Assembly (NCBI RefSeq): GCF_001663815.1
Contig: NZ_CP016027.1
Coordinates: 2,728,501-2,792,500, forward strand
From: Halothiobacillus diazotrophicus
GTDB lineage: Bacteria; Pseudomonadota; Gammaproteobacteria; Halothiobacillales; Halothiobacillaceae
Length of the DNA stretch: 64,000 bases
Direction of reading: 5' to 3'
The notes under the pieces are model-generated. The model had not been told where the DNA came from, ran no database searches, and was given only the letters and a program-made list of their open reading frames with translations. Shown piece by piece: positions 52,562 through 61,888 of the stretch (positions are counted from its first letter, which is position 1; every line of letters starts with the position of its first letter). A program made the translations under genes and the position numbers.

Positions 52562-53477
52562 CTGGTTGGCCATCCACCTTGTCCGTCGCCGCTTCACCGC
52601 CCGGGTTGCTGCTCGGGTTGCTGCTCGGGTTGCCACCAGGGTTGCCACCAGGATCGTCGGCAGGTGCAGGTCCGGCCGCGCGGGACGGAACTGCTTCCTC
52701 GTAGTAATAGACGCCCATGCGAAGCCGGCGTGACGGCTCATGCTGCGCACCCGTATCTCGCCGGGAAACCCGTTCGTAGGCCGTGCGGATCATCTGGCTG
52801 CCGAGTTGGCGCAATTCGGACCGAACGTCATCGACCACCGACGGCGGGAGCGCATCGAAATACACCGCCTGTTCGATGAAGGGCGGGTCGATACCCTGAA
52901 GATTGTGTACGGCGCTGGCGAGATGATCGCCCACGTTGGCGCCCAGAAAGACGAGGCGGTCTTCCGGCACGTCCGACACGTAGCTCGTGCGCAGCAGATG
53001 AAACAGGCCGGAACGCTCTTCGACGATGCCCGCACGGATCAGATCGTCGAGAATCGTGCGCGGGCGCATGTCGGCCTTGATCTCGCGTGCCAGGGTTTCG
53101 ATGCAGGGGCTCTTTTCGGCGCGCAGGGGCAGGGCGCGGGGTTCGCCGCGTTCGTCGACGCAATCCGGATGCGTCACCCACAGGGCAACAAGCTGGGCCG
53201 CGATATTGGCGCCTTGTCGCATGGGGAGATCGTCGGGGCTCCGGTCTGCCAGTTCCTGGCGAATCCGGTTGACTTCCTTGCGGTGGACACCGCTGAGAAG
53301 ACTGACCTTGCTGTCCGTCAATGGCGGGGCGCCCGGTGGACGCAATCGGCAGGATTCCTCCACGCAAACCACCTTCAGCAGTTCGGCCATCGCGCCATAG
53401 GTCCAGCCGTGTCCGATCAGGAATCGGACCAACGGACGGAAGATGGCAATAGCTGCTGATTTGACGGCATTGTTCAT
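52554..53477 (-). CDS. DUF6502 protein with Asn-Pro-Gly repeat tail
   Basis: 307 residues. The body (HGWTYGAMAELLKVV, then LLSGVHRKEVNRIRQEL) has the look of a winged-helix DNA-binding protein; DUF6502 proteins are found beside DUF5666 genes. The C-terminal tail GGNPGGNPSSNPSSN is low complexity, encoded by repeated short units at 52594-52656. A nested palindrome lies 36-71 bases upstream of its ATG, possibly its own operator. Confidence 0.82.
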   Translation of the reverse strand: MNNAVKSAAIAIFRPLVRFLIGHGWTYGAMAELLKVVCVEESCRLRPPGAPPLTDSKVSLLSGVHRKEVNRIRQELADRSPDDLPMRQGANIAAQLVALWVTHPDCVDERGEPRALPLRAEKSPCIETLAREIKADMRPRTILDDLIRAGIVEERSGLFHLLRTSYVSDVPEDRLVFLGANVGDHLASAVHNLQGIDPPFIEQAVYFDALPPSVVDDVRSELRQLGSQMIRTAYERVSRRDTGAQHEPSRRLRMGVYYYEEAVPSRAAGPAPADDPGGNPGGNPSSNPSSNPGGEAATDKVDGQPDV

Positions 53478-53498
53478 GACAAAAATCTTAACATAAGC

Positions 53499-53548
53499 CC
53501 AGGCGACTTGACGTGGGAAATTTTCCCACTAAGATAAATTTTGCCTGG
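53499..53548. promoter_or_regulatory. Nested palindromes in a divergent promoter region
   Basis: A perfect 17-base palindrome GTGGGAAATTTTCCCAC (53513-53529) sits inside an outer inverted repeat CCAGGC (53499-53504) / GCCTGG (53543-53548), between the DUF6502 gene and the repeat-protein gene. It could be a regulator-binding site acting in both directions. Confidence 0.65.
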
Positions 53549-53601
53549 ACGACAACGTTGGTCACCAGGCAACGAATACCTGTCCGCATAGGAGTTTTGC
53601 C

Positions 53602-54411
53602 ATGACGAAGACAATGAAGAAGACCCTTCCCTTTTCCATTTCCCTGCTGGCCCTGGCCATGGGCCTCGGTATGGGCGGCGTCTCGGAGGCCGCGTCTGCC
53701 ACATCTCAGACCCAGGTTCAGGCTGGCACGCAGATCCAAGCCCAGGGTGATACGGCCTCTCAGGGCACAGCCGTATCTCTGACGACCGGTTCCGAAGTGG
53801 ATACCTCAACGGCGGCGGATGCCGATCATGAAGACGCTGTCTCAGCGCGCATCCGCGCGCTGGTTCAGGCCCAGACCCGTGCCCGGATGCAGGGTGAAGG
53901 GCGGGCAGCAACCGCCCTACAGCTGGCATCGACCGAGGGGGCGGAGTCGCACATGACTACGGCCGTTCAATCGAATGCCTCCGGTGCGGCGCAAGCACCG
54001 GCAATCATGGAACAATCGGATATGGATAATTCGGGATCTGCGACGGCGGTGATCAATGCGCCGCAAATCCAGAAGCCGGAGATTCAGAAGCCAGAAATCG
54101 AAAAACCGGAAATCGAAAAACCGGAAATCGAAAAACCGGAAATCGAAAAACCGGAAATCGAAAAACCGGAAATCGAAAAACCGGAAATCGACCATCCCGC
54201 CGTCAGCGTGCCTGACGTTCATACGCCGTCGGTAGACACCCCGGAAGTCGAGGCACCGTCCGTGTCCACCCCGGCAGTGAATGTCCCACAGGTCACGACA
54301 CCGTCTGTCGAGGTGCCGGAGGTCAAGACGCCCGAGGTCGAGGCACCTTCGGTACACGTACCTGAAATCCATGCGCCGGAAGTCCATGTTCCCGACGTTG
54401 AGACGCATTGA
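53602..54411 (+). CDS. Secreted pentapeptide-repeat protein (PEIEK)
   Basis: 269 residues with a signal peptide (about 1-30, cut after SEA). A Gln/Thr/Ala-rich region is followed by tandem five-residue units PEIEK and then degenerate units of the form PxVxxPxVxxP to the end. The regular spacing of Pro and hydrophobic residues suggests an extended rod in the periplasm or on the surface. AGGAG precedes ATG 53602. No catalytic motif. It is divergent from DUF6502-DUF5666, whose C-terminus has a similar Pro-rich style. Confidence 0.8.
   Translation: MTKTMKKTLPFSISLLALAMGLGMGGVSEAASATSQTQVQAGTQIQAQGDTASQGTAVSLTTGSEVDTSTAADADHEDAVSARIRALVQAQTRARMQGEGRAATALQLASTEGAESHMTTAVQSNASGAAQAPAIMEQSDMDNSGSATAVINAPQIQKPEIQKPEIEKPEIEKPEIEKPEIEKPEIEKPEIEKPEIDHPAVSVPDVHTPSVDTPEVEAPSVSTPAVNVPQVTTPSVEVPEVKTPEVEAPSVHVPEIHAPEVHVPDVETH
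54091..54193 (+). repeat. 15-base tandem repeat in coding sequence
   Basis: CCGGAAATCGAAAAA is repeated exactly five times at 54106-54180, with one variant copy before (54091) and a partial copy after (54181). Near-perfect identity means the copy number can change by slippage without a frameshift. Confidence 0.95.
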
Positions 54412-54673
54412 TTTCACGATTTGCTTGCCGGCTGCACCTTGCAGTCGTGCAAGCGGCTTATATGCTTCTTTTGCCGCGTGGCTAACCTGCGGGTTATCTT
54501 CGCCGCCGGTTTTTTGCGTTCGGTCGGTTTGACCGGATGCAGTTTGTGTCTCCTGGCACATGATCGATGTTGCTGGGGTTTACCTGGACGAGGGGCATTC
54601 ATGCCGTCCCAAGTGCCGGTGCTTCTCGTCCGCTCAATTCATGTTGCCGATCGAATAAAGAGGAATTTTTACG

Positions 54674-55450
54674 ATGCGCTACTCTCAAGTACTTGTCGCC
54701 ACAGCCCTGCTTGCAGGTACGGCTGTCGCCCATGCCGATCCGAAAATCACCTTGAGCAACAATGCTGCATTCTTCCAGGGAAAGTACGGCACGGATCATA
54801 CGATCAACATTTACTACGATGCCACGGACGTGCAGGTCAGTGACAAGAAGTGGAAACTCAAGCTCACGCTGCCCTATCTTTCCGTGAAAAATCTGCCGGT
54901 CGGCGCGCAGATTTCATCGGGCGGGGTCGTTACCGGTGCGTCCACCACGCAAACCCGCAATGCCAGCGGTATGGGGGATGTCTGGCTGTCCGGCCAATAC
55001 ACGTTGTTGCCTGCCGAGGGGCATGTTCCTTCCGTTTCACCCTATGCCAAGGTGAAATTCGGGACGGCATCGTCGTCTTCGGGACTTGGGACCGGTCGTA
55101 ACGATTATGAGGCCGGGGTGATGTTCCAGCAGATTGCTTCACCGAAGCTGTTTCCGTTCGCGAAGCTTGGGTACCGGTTTATCGGCAAGCCCGCCGGTTC
55201 GAATTACCGGAACATCGCGACCTATCAGCTCGGCGTCACCTATGCGGTGTCCCCGCGGAGTTTCATCACGCCGATGTTCAGTGGGCAGCAATCGATGGTA
55301 CGGGGTAATGCGAATCCGGCCGATGCGGTTCTGGCCTGGAATTACAACGTGACCGACAAGGGTAGCGGGTTCCAGGTGTATCTCGACAAGGGGCTGAGTT
55401 CGGGGAGTGCGAATTTCGGTATCGGCGTGGGCGGCCAGATCGTCTTCTGA
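54674..55450 (+). CDS. Outer-membrane beta-barrel protein
   Basis: 258 residues with a signal peptide (MRYSQVLVATALLAG, cut after AHA) and alternating hydrophobic strands that end in Phe (GVGGQIVF), the outer-membrane insertion signal. The pattern resembles transporter proteins of the phenol-degradation MetA-pathway family. Its AGAGGAA site is good. The substrate is unknown. Confidence 0.82.
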   Translation: MRYSQVLVATALLAGTAVAHADPKITLSNNAAFFQGKYGTDHTINIYYDATDVQVSDKKWKLKLTLPYLSVKNLPVGAQISSGGVVTGASTTQTRNASGMGDVWLSGQYTLLPAEGHVPSVSPYAKVKFGTASSSSGLGTGRNDYEAGVMFQQIASPKLFPFAKLGYRFIGKPAGSNYRNIATYQLGVTYAVSPRSFITPMFSGQQSMVRGNANPADAVLAWNYNVTDKGSGFQVYLDKGLSSGSANFGIGVGGQIVF

Positions 55451-55530
55451 GACGTTTCAGTCGAGGAGGGCGTGCCTATCGTCGATTGTTGGTGGGGTCA
55501 TCAAGACGCAGAGGCCTGTTTTACCCCAGC

Positions 55531-55803
55531 CTACGGCCGGGTATTCTCCTCCAGCATGGCGAGCCATGTGATCGCCTGATGACGATCGTTGCGACACATC
55601 TCTTCGCTGGGGTTCAGGCCTGAACAGCAGCTGGGTCGCTCCGGTTTGCCGAAGATGGCACAGCGGAAGTCGGCCGTCAGTTGCACGCAGGGAACCCCGG
55701 CCGGTTTGCCGTTCGGCATGCCGGGTATGGGACTGCTGATCGAGGGAGCGATACAGCAGGCACCGCATCCTTGTCGGCAATCGAGGGGTTGGGTCGGTGT
55801 CAT
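55531..55803 (-). CDS. YkgJ family Cys-cluster protein
   Basis: 90 residues with the N-terminal cluster CRQGCGACC and further Cys in VPCVQL, FRCAIFG, SCCSG and EMCRND. This spacing matches the YkgJ (CxxCxxxCC) family of putative zinc or iron-sulfur proteins. Function unknown. Convergent to the beta-barrel gene. Confidence 0.88.
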   Translation of the reverse strand: MTPTQPLDCRQGCGACCIAPSISSPIPGMPNGKPAGVPCVQLTADFRCAIFGKPERPSCCSGLNPSEEMCRNDRHQAITWLAMLEENTRP

Positions 55804-55996
55804 CGAGTGTCTATCCCGTTCTGATGGGCCACGATATGGTCTGTGACGTATGGGCGTCGGATTTTCCGGTCATGATTGGAACATCTGCCGGATCCAGCGA
55901 GAGGGGTTGATGGGAAAAGGCGCGCCGGGTATGGTGCCAAAACAAAGGCGACCCATGAAGGATCGCCTTGGTCATCAAAGAGTTGATGGAATTTGA

Positions 55997-56086
55997 TGGC
56001 GGAGGATCAGGGATTCGAACCCTGGAAGGGGGTAAACCCTTGCCGGTTTTCAAGACCGGTGCATTCAACCGCTCTGCCAACCCTCC
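55997..56086 (-). tRNA. tRNA-Ser (UGA)
   Basis: Complete class II tRNA with a long variable arm. The acceptor stem GGAGGGT pairs with ATCCTCC, the anticodon loop is TCTTGAAAA with anticodon TGA, the T arm contains GGTTCGAATCC, and CCA is encoded. Confidence 0.97.
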
Positions 56087-56301
56087 GCGAGGGTGCGAAG
56101 TTTCCTGAAATCCTTGTGCGATGTCAAGAATGTTGCAAAAAAATCGGGGTGTATCTTTTATGTCATTTGTGTTGCATTTTTGATAAAACCAATTATCAGA
56201 CGGCCCGTTGCAGTTTATGAATTTATGCTAAATTGATTACGAAATTCATCCGTGTTTTCTGTGGTGTTGTTCTTTATTAATTTTAGTGGGGTTTTGTTTC
56301 C

Positions 56302-56814
56302 ATGCGCGCTTTAACTGTTGCTTCTTTGGGTATTCTTGCCTTGTCACTGGCTGCTTGCAGCTCCACGCCCACCAAGCCGGCAGGCACTGCCGGTGCCGGT
56401 GCCGCTAACGCGGGTGCCAGCACCGCCGGCATGAACGGTGCCGACATGGACGAGTCCATGCTGTATGCCGCTGCGCCGAAAGGTGCCGCTGCGACCGTTT
56501 ACTTCGGTTTCGACAAGTACAACGTCGATCCGTCCTACCGCCCGATGCTGCAGCAGAATGCGAGCTTCCTGAAGGAAAACGCCAAGCGTCACGTTCTGGT
56601 CGAGGGTAACACCGACAACCGTGGCAGCCGCGAGTACAACATCGCCCTGGGCGAGAAGCGTGCGACCGCCGTTCGGGATATCCTGCTGGCCGACGGTGTG
56701 GCACCGAGCCAGGTTGACGTGGTCAGCTACGGTGAAGAGCGTCCGGCCGTCGAAGGCAACAACGAAGCGGCTTGGGCGAAGAACCGCCGCGCCGACCTCG
56801 CCTACGGCAAGTAA
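56302..56814 (+). CDS. pal: Peptidoglycan-associated lipoprotein Pal/OmpA-like
   Basis: 170 residues. The lipobox LAAC puts the lipidated Cys at 19, followed by an Ala/Gly-rich linker and an OmpA-C domain (VYFGFDKYNVDP, then VEGNTDNRGSREYN and LGEKRATAVRD) that binds meso-diaminopimelate in peptidoglycan. It links the outer membrane to the wall. It is not next to tolB here. The upstream region 56090-56301 is AT-rich and should hold the promoter. A strong terminator follows. Confidence 0.92.
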   Translation: MRALTVASLGILALSLAACSSTPTKPAGTAGAGAANAGASTAGMNGADMDESMLYAAAPKGAAATVYFGFDKYNVDPSYRPMLQQNASFLKENAKRHVLVEGNTDNRGSREYNIALGEKRATAVRDILLADGVAPSQVDVVSYGEERPAVEGNNEAAWAKNRRADLAYGK

Positions 56815-56872
56815 TGTTCGATCCGTTCGGGTGAGCGGGGCTTAGCCTCGCTGCCCAACGTTTTCCCGAGAG

Positions 56873-56901
56873 GCCGCCTGAATGCTCAGGCGGCTTTTTT
56901 T
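56873..56901 (+). terminator. Rho-independent terminator after pal
   Basis: Stem GCCGCCTGA / TCAGGCGGC with a four-base loop, followed by seven T. Confidence 0.93.
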
Positions 56902-56930
56902 GCGTGCGTTTTTCGACCTTGGTTCAGCAT

Positions 56931-59900
56931 TCATGCTTCCGCTGGCCTGTCGATGGCTGCAGTCAGCGGGCCATACAGTCGCTCGGCCAGCGCCGTGAAG
57001 TCCTCGTCACGCCGCGTTCTGCAGGCTGAAAATTCCTCGAAGTTTTCCCAAAGCCGGGCCAGCAACGGGTCGCTGTCGCGCTCTCCCGGTTGCTGGTGCG
57101 TGCCATTGAAGACTTGCGCCGCCTGATTCCGGCCTTTCTCGGCAGCACCCGCATTCAACCAGGCAAAGGCGGTTTTGCAGGCAAGGGGAAATGGTTGTTG
57201 CGCCGACTCGAACCAGGCAGTCAGTATGTCGACCAGCAGGGTTTCCGCGTTTTCTGGCGGCACGGGGGCGAGACGAATGATGCCGGTTTCACTGACGAGG
57301 TGGCTGAAGACCGGTACCCCCGACATCTGGGACAGCAAATGAGCGGGCCATTCGGCGACCAGTTTATGCCAGTCCAGCGTGTTTCCCTTGTGGACGCGAC
57401 CATTCAGGAAGCAGATTCTTGCGCCTTCTCCGGTTTCATCGAGCAGGATATCGCGGGGGCTGTCGACGAGTTCGATGCCTTCCGGGCCGGAGATGCCGAT
57501 CGGTGCCACGCCGGTCTGGGGGCGCGCGTAGCGTGCATGCAGTGTCAGCCAGCTTTGCCATTGCTCCAGCAGCGGCTCGATGAGTGTGGTGTCGGGATCG
57601 GTCAGCACCAGGGGCAGGGTGCCTGCCCGCTGCAAACGGGACAATTCCTGCCGGAGCCAGTCGGACAGTCTCCCGATGTCGGGTGACGGCATATCCGGTT
57701 CAGCCTTGGCCAGGCGTCGTCGTAGGGCGTCATTCAGGGCGAACTTGACCTGCCAGAGTGCCAGCGCATCCAACTGGAACGGCTCGTGATCCGCCGGCAT
57801 CTCCTCGGGGGCGTTCAGCACGGTATTGAAGCGGGCGCGCCAGAGGGTATGCGCGGGATGGCGGAGGAACCGCCCCAGAATATCCCGGTTCAGGGGCGAT
57901 TCCGGCCGCCAGAGCGGGAGTTCGGTCGGTACGTTCGCCGGCGACGTGGACCGAGTGGCGTTATGGATGGCCTGCCAGTCCGCGGCATAGGTGAACAGAT
58001 TGGGGTCGTCTCCGGAAAAATAACGATGGCTGAACGGATGCAGGGGGTGCTCCGTCGTGAGGACCGTGCTGGGTTTCTCGGCGCCCTCGATCCGCCAGTA
58101 TTGATCGATGTAGTCGGCGAGCTGGCTGACCAGCACCGAGGCCGGACGACGGGTGTTCTTGTGGATGTCTCGACCGACCCAGCTGATGGTGAGGCGTTCG
58201 CGGGCCGCGAGCACGGCCTCCAGGAACAGGTAGCGGTCGTCTTCGCGACGCGAGCGATCACCCGGTCGGTAGCGGTTTGCCATAAGATCGAAATCGCTGC
58301 GCGGCTGGCGCCGGGGATAACTGGCGTCGTCCATGCCGAGCAGATACAGGTGCCGGTAGGGAATGGTACGCATCGGCATGAGCGTGGCGAAATGCACGCC
58401 CCCCACCAGGAAACGTTGTTGCAGACGATGCGGTTCGAGGCGTTCCAACCAGGCGGTACGTACGGTATCGATGGTGAGCGGTTCCGATAACCCGGCGGAC
58501 TGACAGTCCCTGAGCCATTGGTTCAGCGCGGTGAGCAAGCGGCCACGCCATTCCAGATTCATCTGCCAGTCGTGATCCGTCAGTGCCCCCCCGCGTTGGT
58601 GGCGCCCTGCCGCGTCCAGATTTTCCGGGGCGATCAGGAAGTCGTCCATCAGGCTGCGCAGCAGCGTTGCCCACGTTTCCGGCAGGTGGCGGCCTTGGAG
58701 TGCCTCGGTATACCGGGACAGCTGCAGGATCAGGTCGGCCAGGCCACCCAGGATGGGGGCGGCCGAGCCGTCGATGCCTGCATAGGGTTCCATGCCCTGC
58801 CAGCCGGCCTCGGTATCGCCGCTCAGGTAACCGAGGAGCAGTCGGTTCAGGCCGAAGCGCCAGCTGTTCTGTTCGATCGCCGGCGGCAGGCCGAATTGTT
58901 CGCGATGATGGGCATCGAGTCCCCAGCGAATGCCAGCCTGATCGATCCACGTCTGCAGGGTGGGGACATCGGCATCGGCGATATCGAATCGTGCGCGCAG
59001 CAGCGGATTACCGAGCAGGTCGAGGATCTCGCTGCGTCCGAGCCGTGCGTGATCGAGATGCAGCAACTGTTCGAGCGTGCCCAGGATCGGGGTTTGCGCG
59101 CCCGGTGACTGATCGGAGATGGTGAACGGGATGTAGCGGGGGTCATCATGCGTCAGACGACCGAAGATCGCCGTGATCGCGGGCGCATACAAGTTCATGT
59201 CCGGCACCATGACGATGAGATCGGTCGGATGGAGGCCGGGATCGGCGTCAAAGGCGGCCAGCATCAGGTCGTGCAGGATCTCGATCTCGCGCAGCGGGCT
59301 GTGTGCCGAGTGAAAGCGGATCGATCGGTCCTGGCCCGGGTCGATTCGTCGGCCGAGGGTCATCAGTTCGTCGGGCGTTCGCGCCTCGAGAATGTCCGTC
59401 TGAATCTGGGACAGCAGGGTGGGTTCCGGCCGGGTCTCGTCGGGGGACTCGAACAGATCGAGCGCCAATTGATTCTGCGTGAAGCGCGACTCGAACCGCG
59501 CACTTTCGTCGAATTCGTCCAACATGCGCATCAGATCCCGTCCCTGTCGGCCCCAGGCAGCGAGCAACGGGTGTGCATGTTCTGTCAGCCCGCTCAGGCC
59601 AGGCGTCTCCCCGGCGCGTTTCGGGCGGTGGCGGGGCGAGGGGGGCGGGAAAAACTGGTGGCCATCGATCATGTCGCCCCAGTAGTGTCGACAAGGATTC
59701 TGCAGGCAGACGATGACCTGGCTCCAGCGGGCCACCGTCGCCAGAACGTCGAGAATCTGCGGCGCCAATGTCGACAGGCCGAAGACGATGATGCGTCGGG
59801 GGAGCGTTTCCGGTGGGGATTCGCACCGTGCGGCGGCCGTTCTGAAGGCCAGGTGCAATTCTGCGCGACCGAGCGCGGCGTCTGGCGCGCGATCGTTCGC

Positions 59901-60527
59901 GATGTGCTGCGCCCGCGCATCGTCGACGATGGCGCGCCAGAGGATCGGTTGCCAGTGCTGTCCAGGTTCGAGCGGCGTTTCACCGGTCGGTAGATCGTCC
60001 CGCCCGGATTGCCAGTGCAGCAGCCAGTCCGCGCGATAAACCTGATATTGATCCAATTGATCGGCGATGCGTTGGGCGAGCTGATAGAGGCGTCGCTCAT
60101 CCGGCTTGTCGTCGGTCAGAATATAGTGACGCAGGTCCCTGAAGGCCGGTTGATCCCAGAGCGTCGGCAGCAGGCGCATGAGGCGCCAGACGAGTTGCCC
60201 CTTGTCCAGAGGCGATTCGGCGGGGACGGCCGCTTCGCCAAGCAGTGCCCGGTAGCATTGCCACTGCAGCCGGGCCGGCAGAATGAAGTTCAGTGCCGTG
60301 GCGATGCCCAGTCCACTGCCGTGTCCGGCCCCTGAATCAGCCCGAGGCTGGGCGAGGCCGAGACGCAGCCACTGGGCCATGCCGTTGCTTTGCACCAGAA
60401 TGGTTTCCGATTCCAGCGGGGCGAGCGGATAGGCGCGAATCCAGTCGATGGTCACCTGGCGCAGCGATTCGAGCTTGTTGCCTTGCAGCAGGATGAAGCC
60501 GGGGGCGATGTCGGCGTGTTCCGTCAT
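56931..60527 (-). CDS. recC: Exodeoxyribonuclease V gamma subunit RecC
   Basis: 1198-residue subunit of the RecBCD helicase-nuclease for double-strand break repair and Chi recognition. It starts near FILLQGNKLESLRQ and has the family segments VQSNGMAQWLRL, VFGLSTLAPQ, YRHLYLLGMDDASYPRRQ and SRREDDRYLFLEA. Its length is near that of the E. coli protein. recB and recD are not in the window; the gene before it encodes a GGDEF protein, so this recC is separated from the usual operon or the partners lie elsewhere. Confidence 0.93.
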   Translation of the reverse strand: MTEHADIAPGFILLQGNKLESLRQVTIDWIRAYPLAPLESETILVQSNGMAQWLRLGLAQPRADSGAGHGSGLGIATALNFILPARLQWQCYRALLGEAAVPAESPLDKGQLVWRLMRLLPTLWDQPAFRDLRHYILTDDKPDERRLYQLAQRIADQLDQYQVYRADWLLHWQSGRDDLPTGETPLEPGQHWQPILWRAIVDDARAQHIANDRAPDAALGRAELHLAFRTAAARCESPPETLPRRIIVFGLSTLAPQILDVLATVARWSQVIVCLQNPCRHYWGDMIDGHQFFPPPSPRHRPKRAGETPGLSGLTEHAHPLLAAWGRQGRDLMRMLDEFDESARFESRFTQNQLALDLFESPDETRPEPTLLSQIQTDILEARTPDELMTLGRRIDPGQDRSIRFHSAHSPLREIEILHDLMLAAFDADPGLHPTDLIVMVPDMNLYAPAITAIFGRLTHDDPRYIPFTISDQSPGAQTPILGTLEQLLHLDHARLGRSEILDLLGNPLLRARFDIADADVPTLQTWIDQAGIRWGLDAHHREQFGLPPAIEQNSWRFGLNRLLLGYLSGDTEAGWQGMEPYAGIDGSAAPILGGLADLILQLSRYTEALQGRHLPETWATLLRSLMDDFLIAPENLDAAGRHQRGGALTDHDWQMNLEWRGRLLTALNQWLRDCQSAGLSEPLTIDTVRTAWLERLEPHRLQQRFLVGGVHFATLMPMRTIPYRHLYLLGMDDASYPRRQPRSDFDLMANRYRPGDRSRREDDRYLFLEAVLAARERLTISWVGRDIHKNTRRPASVLVSQLADYIDQYWRIEGAEKPSTVLTTEHPLHPFSHRYFSGDDPNLFTYAADWQAIHNATRSTSPANVPTELPLWRPESPLNRDILGRFLRHPAHTLWRARFNTVLNAPEEMPADHEPFQLDALALWQVKFALNDALRRRLAKAEPDMPSPDIGRLSDWLRQELSRLQRAGTLPLVLTDPDTTLIEPLLEQWQSWLTLHARYARPQTGVAPIGISGPEGIELVDSPRDILLDETGEGARICFLNGRVHKGNTLDWHKLVAEWPAHLLSQMSGVPVFSHLVSETGIIRLAPVPPENAETLLVDILTAWFESAQQPFPLACKTAFAWLNAGAAEKGRNQAAQVFNGTHQQPGERDSDPLLARLWENFEEFSACRTRRDEDFTALAERLYGPLTAAIDRPAEA

Positions 60528-60633
60528 GATTCCTTCGCGGTTGTGATGGCTCGGTGGGCGCTGGCGGCAGTATTGAGACGACTGCGGCGATTATCCGGCG
60601 AATGGGCGACCGGGTACAACAGGGAGACTGAAC

Positions 60634-60659
60634 GGGGTTGGGTGGGAGGGGGAGGCGGG
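60634..60659 (+). other. Potential G-quadruplex sequence
   Basis: Five closely spaced G runs (GGGG, GGG, GGG, GGGGG and a final GGG) fit the quadruplex pattern. They lie about 110 bases upstream of the recC start, on the non-template side. Confidence 0.5.
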
Positions 60660-60689
60660 TGCGCGGGTCCCTCGCGCGAGTGGGGTGTC

Positions 60690-61733
60690 CTAGAGGTCGG
60701 GATCGACGGGAAGCAATGGCGGCGCGAAGACCGCACAGTTGCCTCCCGCACGCTTGGCTTGATACATGGCCGAATCTGCGGCGCACATCAGGGCATTCTG
60801 GTTGCGGCTTTCCTTGGGATGGATTTCGCAAACGCCGATACTGCTCGAGATGCGCACGTATTCGCCCTCGCGGCCGATCTTGAGGTAGAGCGCCTGGGAA
60901 ATGCGGCGAACGATGTCCTGCAGATCCTTCAGGTTTCGGGCCGACTCGACGAGGATGGCGATTTCGTCGCCGCCCAGTCGGGAAACATGATCTTCCGGGC
61001 TCAACACTTCGCGCAGGCGATTGCTGATTTCCAGAAGCAGCCGATCGCCGAATTCGTGCCCCAGGGTATCGTTGACGGTCTTGAAGTTGTCGATATCGAT
61101 GATGACGAGGGCCGTGTTGCGATCCCCCGCCTGTGCCCGGAGCACGGTCTGATCCATGAGCTGGTAGAAGCCGGCCCGGTTGGGCAGACCGGTCAGCGGA
61201 TCGCTGTGGGCCAGGCGATTGAGATGGTTCTCGATCTTGTCGCGATACAGGGCCGTGCCAATGAAGTCCGCAAACAGGGTGGCCAGACTCAATTGGCGCA
61301 TGGAAAGCGGTTCGGTCACCGGTTTGAACCAGGATAGTGCAAGCACCGCTTCAATTTGATCCGAAATGTGGATCGGGATACTGAGGCTCGCCTTGAGACC
61401 GGATTCGACGAATTGCGGTAGGGCGAGGTCGCTGCTGGGATAATCCTCGATAAACAACGGGTGATTCTGTGCCAGGGCGGCACCGGCGACGCCCGAGTCG
61501 CGGGGAAAGGCATGCTGTGACAATGCGACAAATTGGGGCGGAAGGCCTTGGAAAAACCGATATTTAAGACGGTTTCCTCGTTCTTCCGGCAAGATCAGAC
61601 CGGCGCCGTCGGCACCGACCACCTTGGCTGCGGCGTTCGCGGCCATGGTGAAAAAGCGACTCAAATTGGTTTCCCGAGCGAGTATGGAGAGCAGAACGAT
61701 ATCCGAATCGCGCAGGTCGGGGGTTTCTTGCAT
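60690..61733 (-). CDS. GAF-GGDEF protein with degenerate signature
   Basis: 347 residues. A GAF domain (about 20-165, with KVVGADGAGLIL and RDSGVAGAAL) precedes a GGDEF domain whose signature reads RLGGDEI instead of GGDEF. No RxxD inhibitory site is at the usual distance (the residues are SPED). It may be a weak cyclase or a c-di-GMP/GTP sensor. ATG 61733 has AAGGAG upstream; an in-frame start at 61811 is less likely. Confidence 0.87.
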   Translation of the reverse strand: MQETPDLRDSDIVLLSILARETNLSRFFTMAANAAAKVVGADGAGLILPEERGNRLKYRFFQGLPPQFVALSQHAFPRDSGVAGAALAQNHPLFIEDYPSSDLALPQFVESGLKASLSIPIHISDQIEAVLALSWFKPVTEPLSMRQLSLATLFADFIGTALYRDKIENHLNRLAHSDPLTGLPNRAGFYQLMDQTVLRAQAGDRNTALVIIDIDNFKTVNDTLGHEFGDRLLLEISNRLREVLSPEDHVSRLGGDEIAILVESARNLKDLQDIVRRISQALYLKIGREGEYVRISSSIGVCEIHPKESRNQNALMCAADSAMYQAKRAGGNCAVFAPPLLPVDPDL

Positions 61734-61829
61734 GACAAAAGGCTCCTTCAGGCACAAGGAAATTGTTTGCCTACGGAAAGTCAAAGCAAATATAGCGCCA
61801 GTTGATTCCACCTGTGAACAGGGGGCGCA

Positions 61830-61857
61830 TAAAAAAACCGCCCCGGAAGTGGGGCGG
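61830..61857 (-). terminator. Rho-independent terminator of efp
   Basis: Read leftward: CCGCCCC / GGGGCGG stem with a six-base loop, followed by seven T. It is 32 bases after the efp stop. Confidence 0.92.
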
Positions 61858-61888
61858 CGATCAGTCGTCGATTTCGCGGTGCGCGGAA

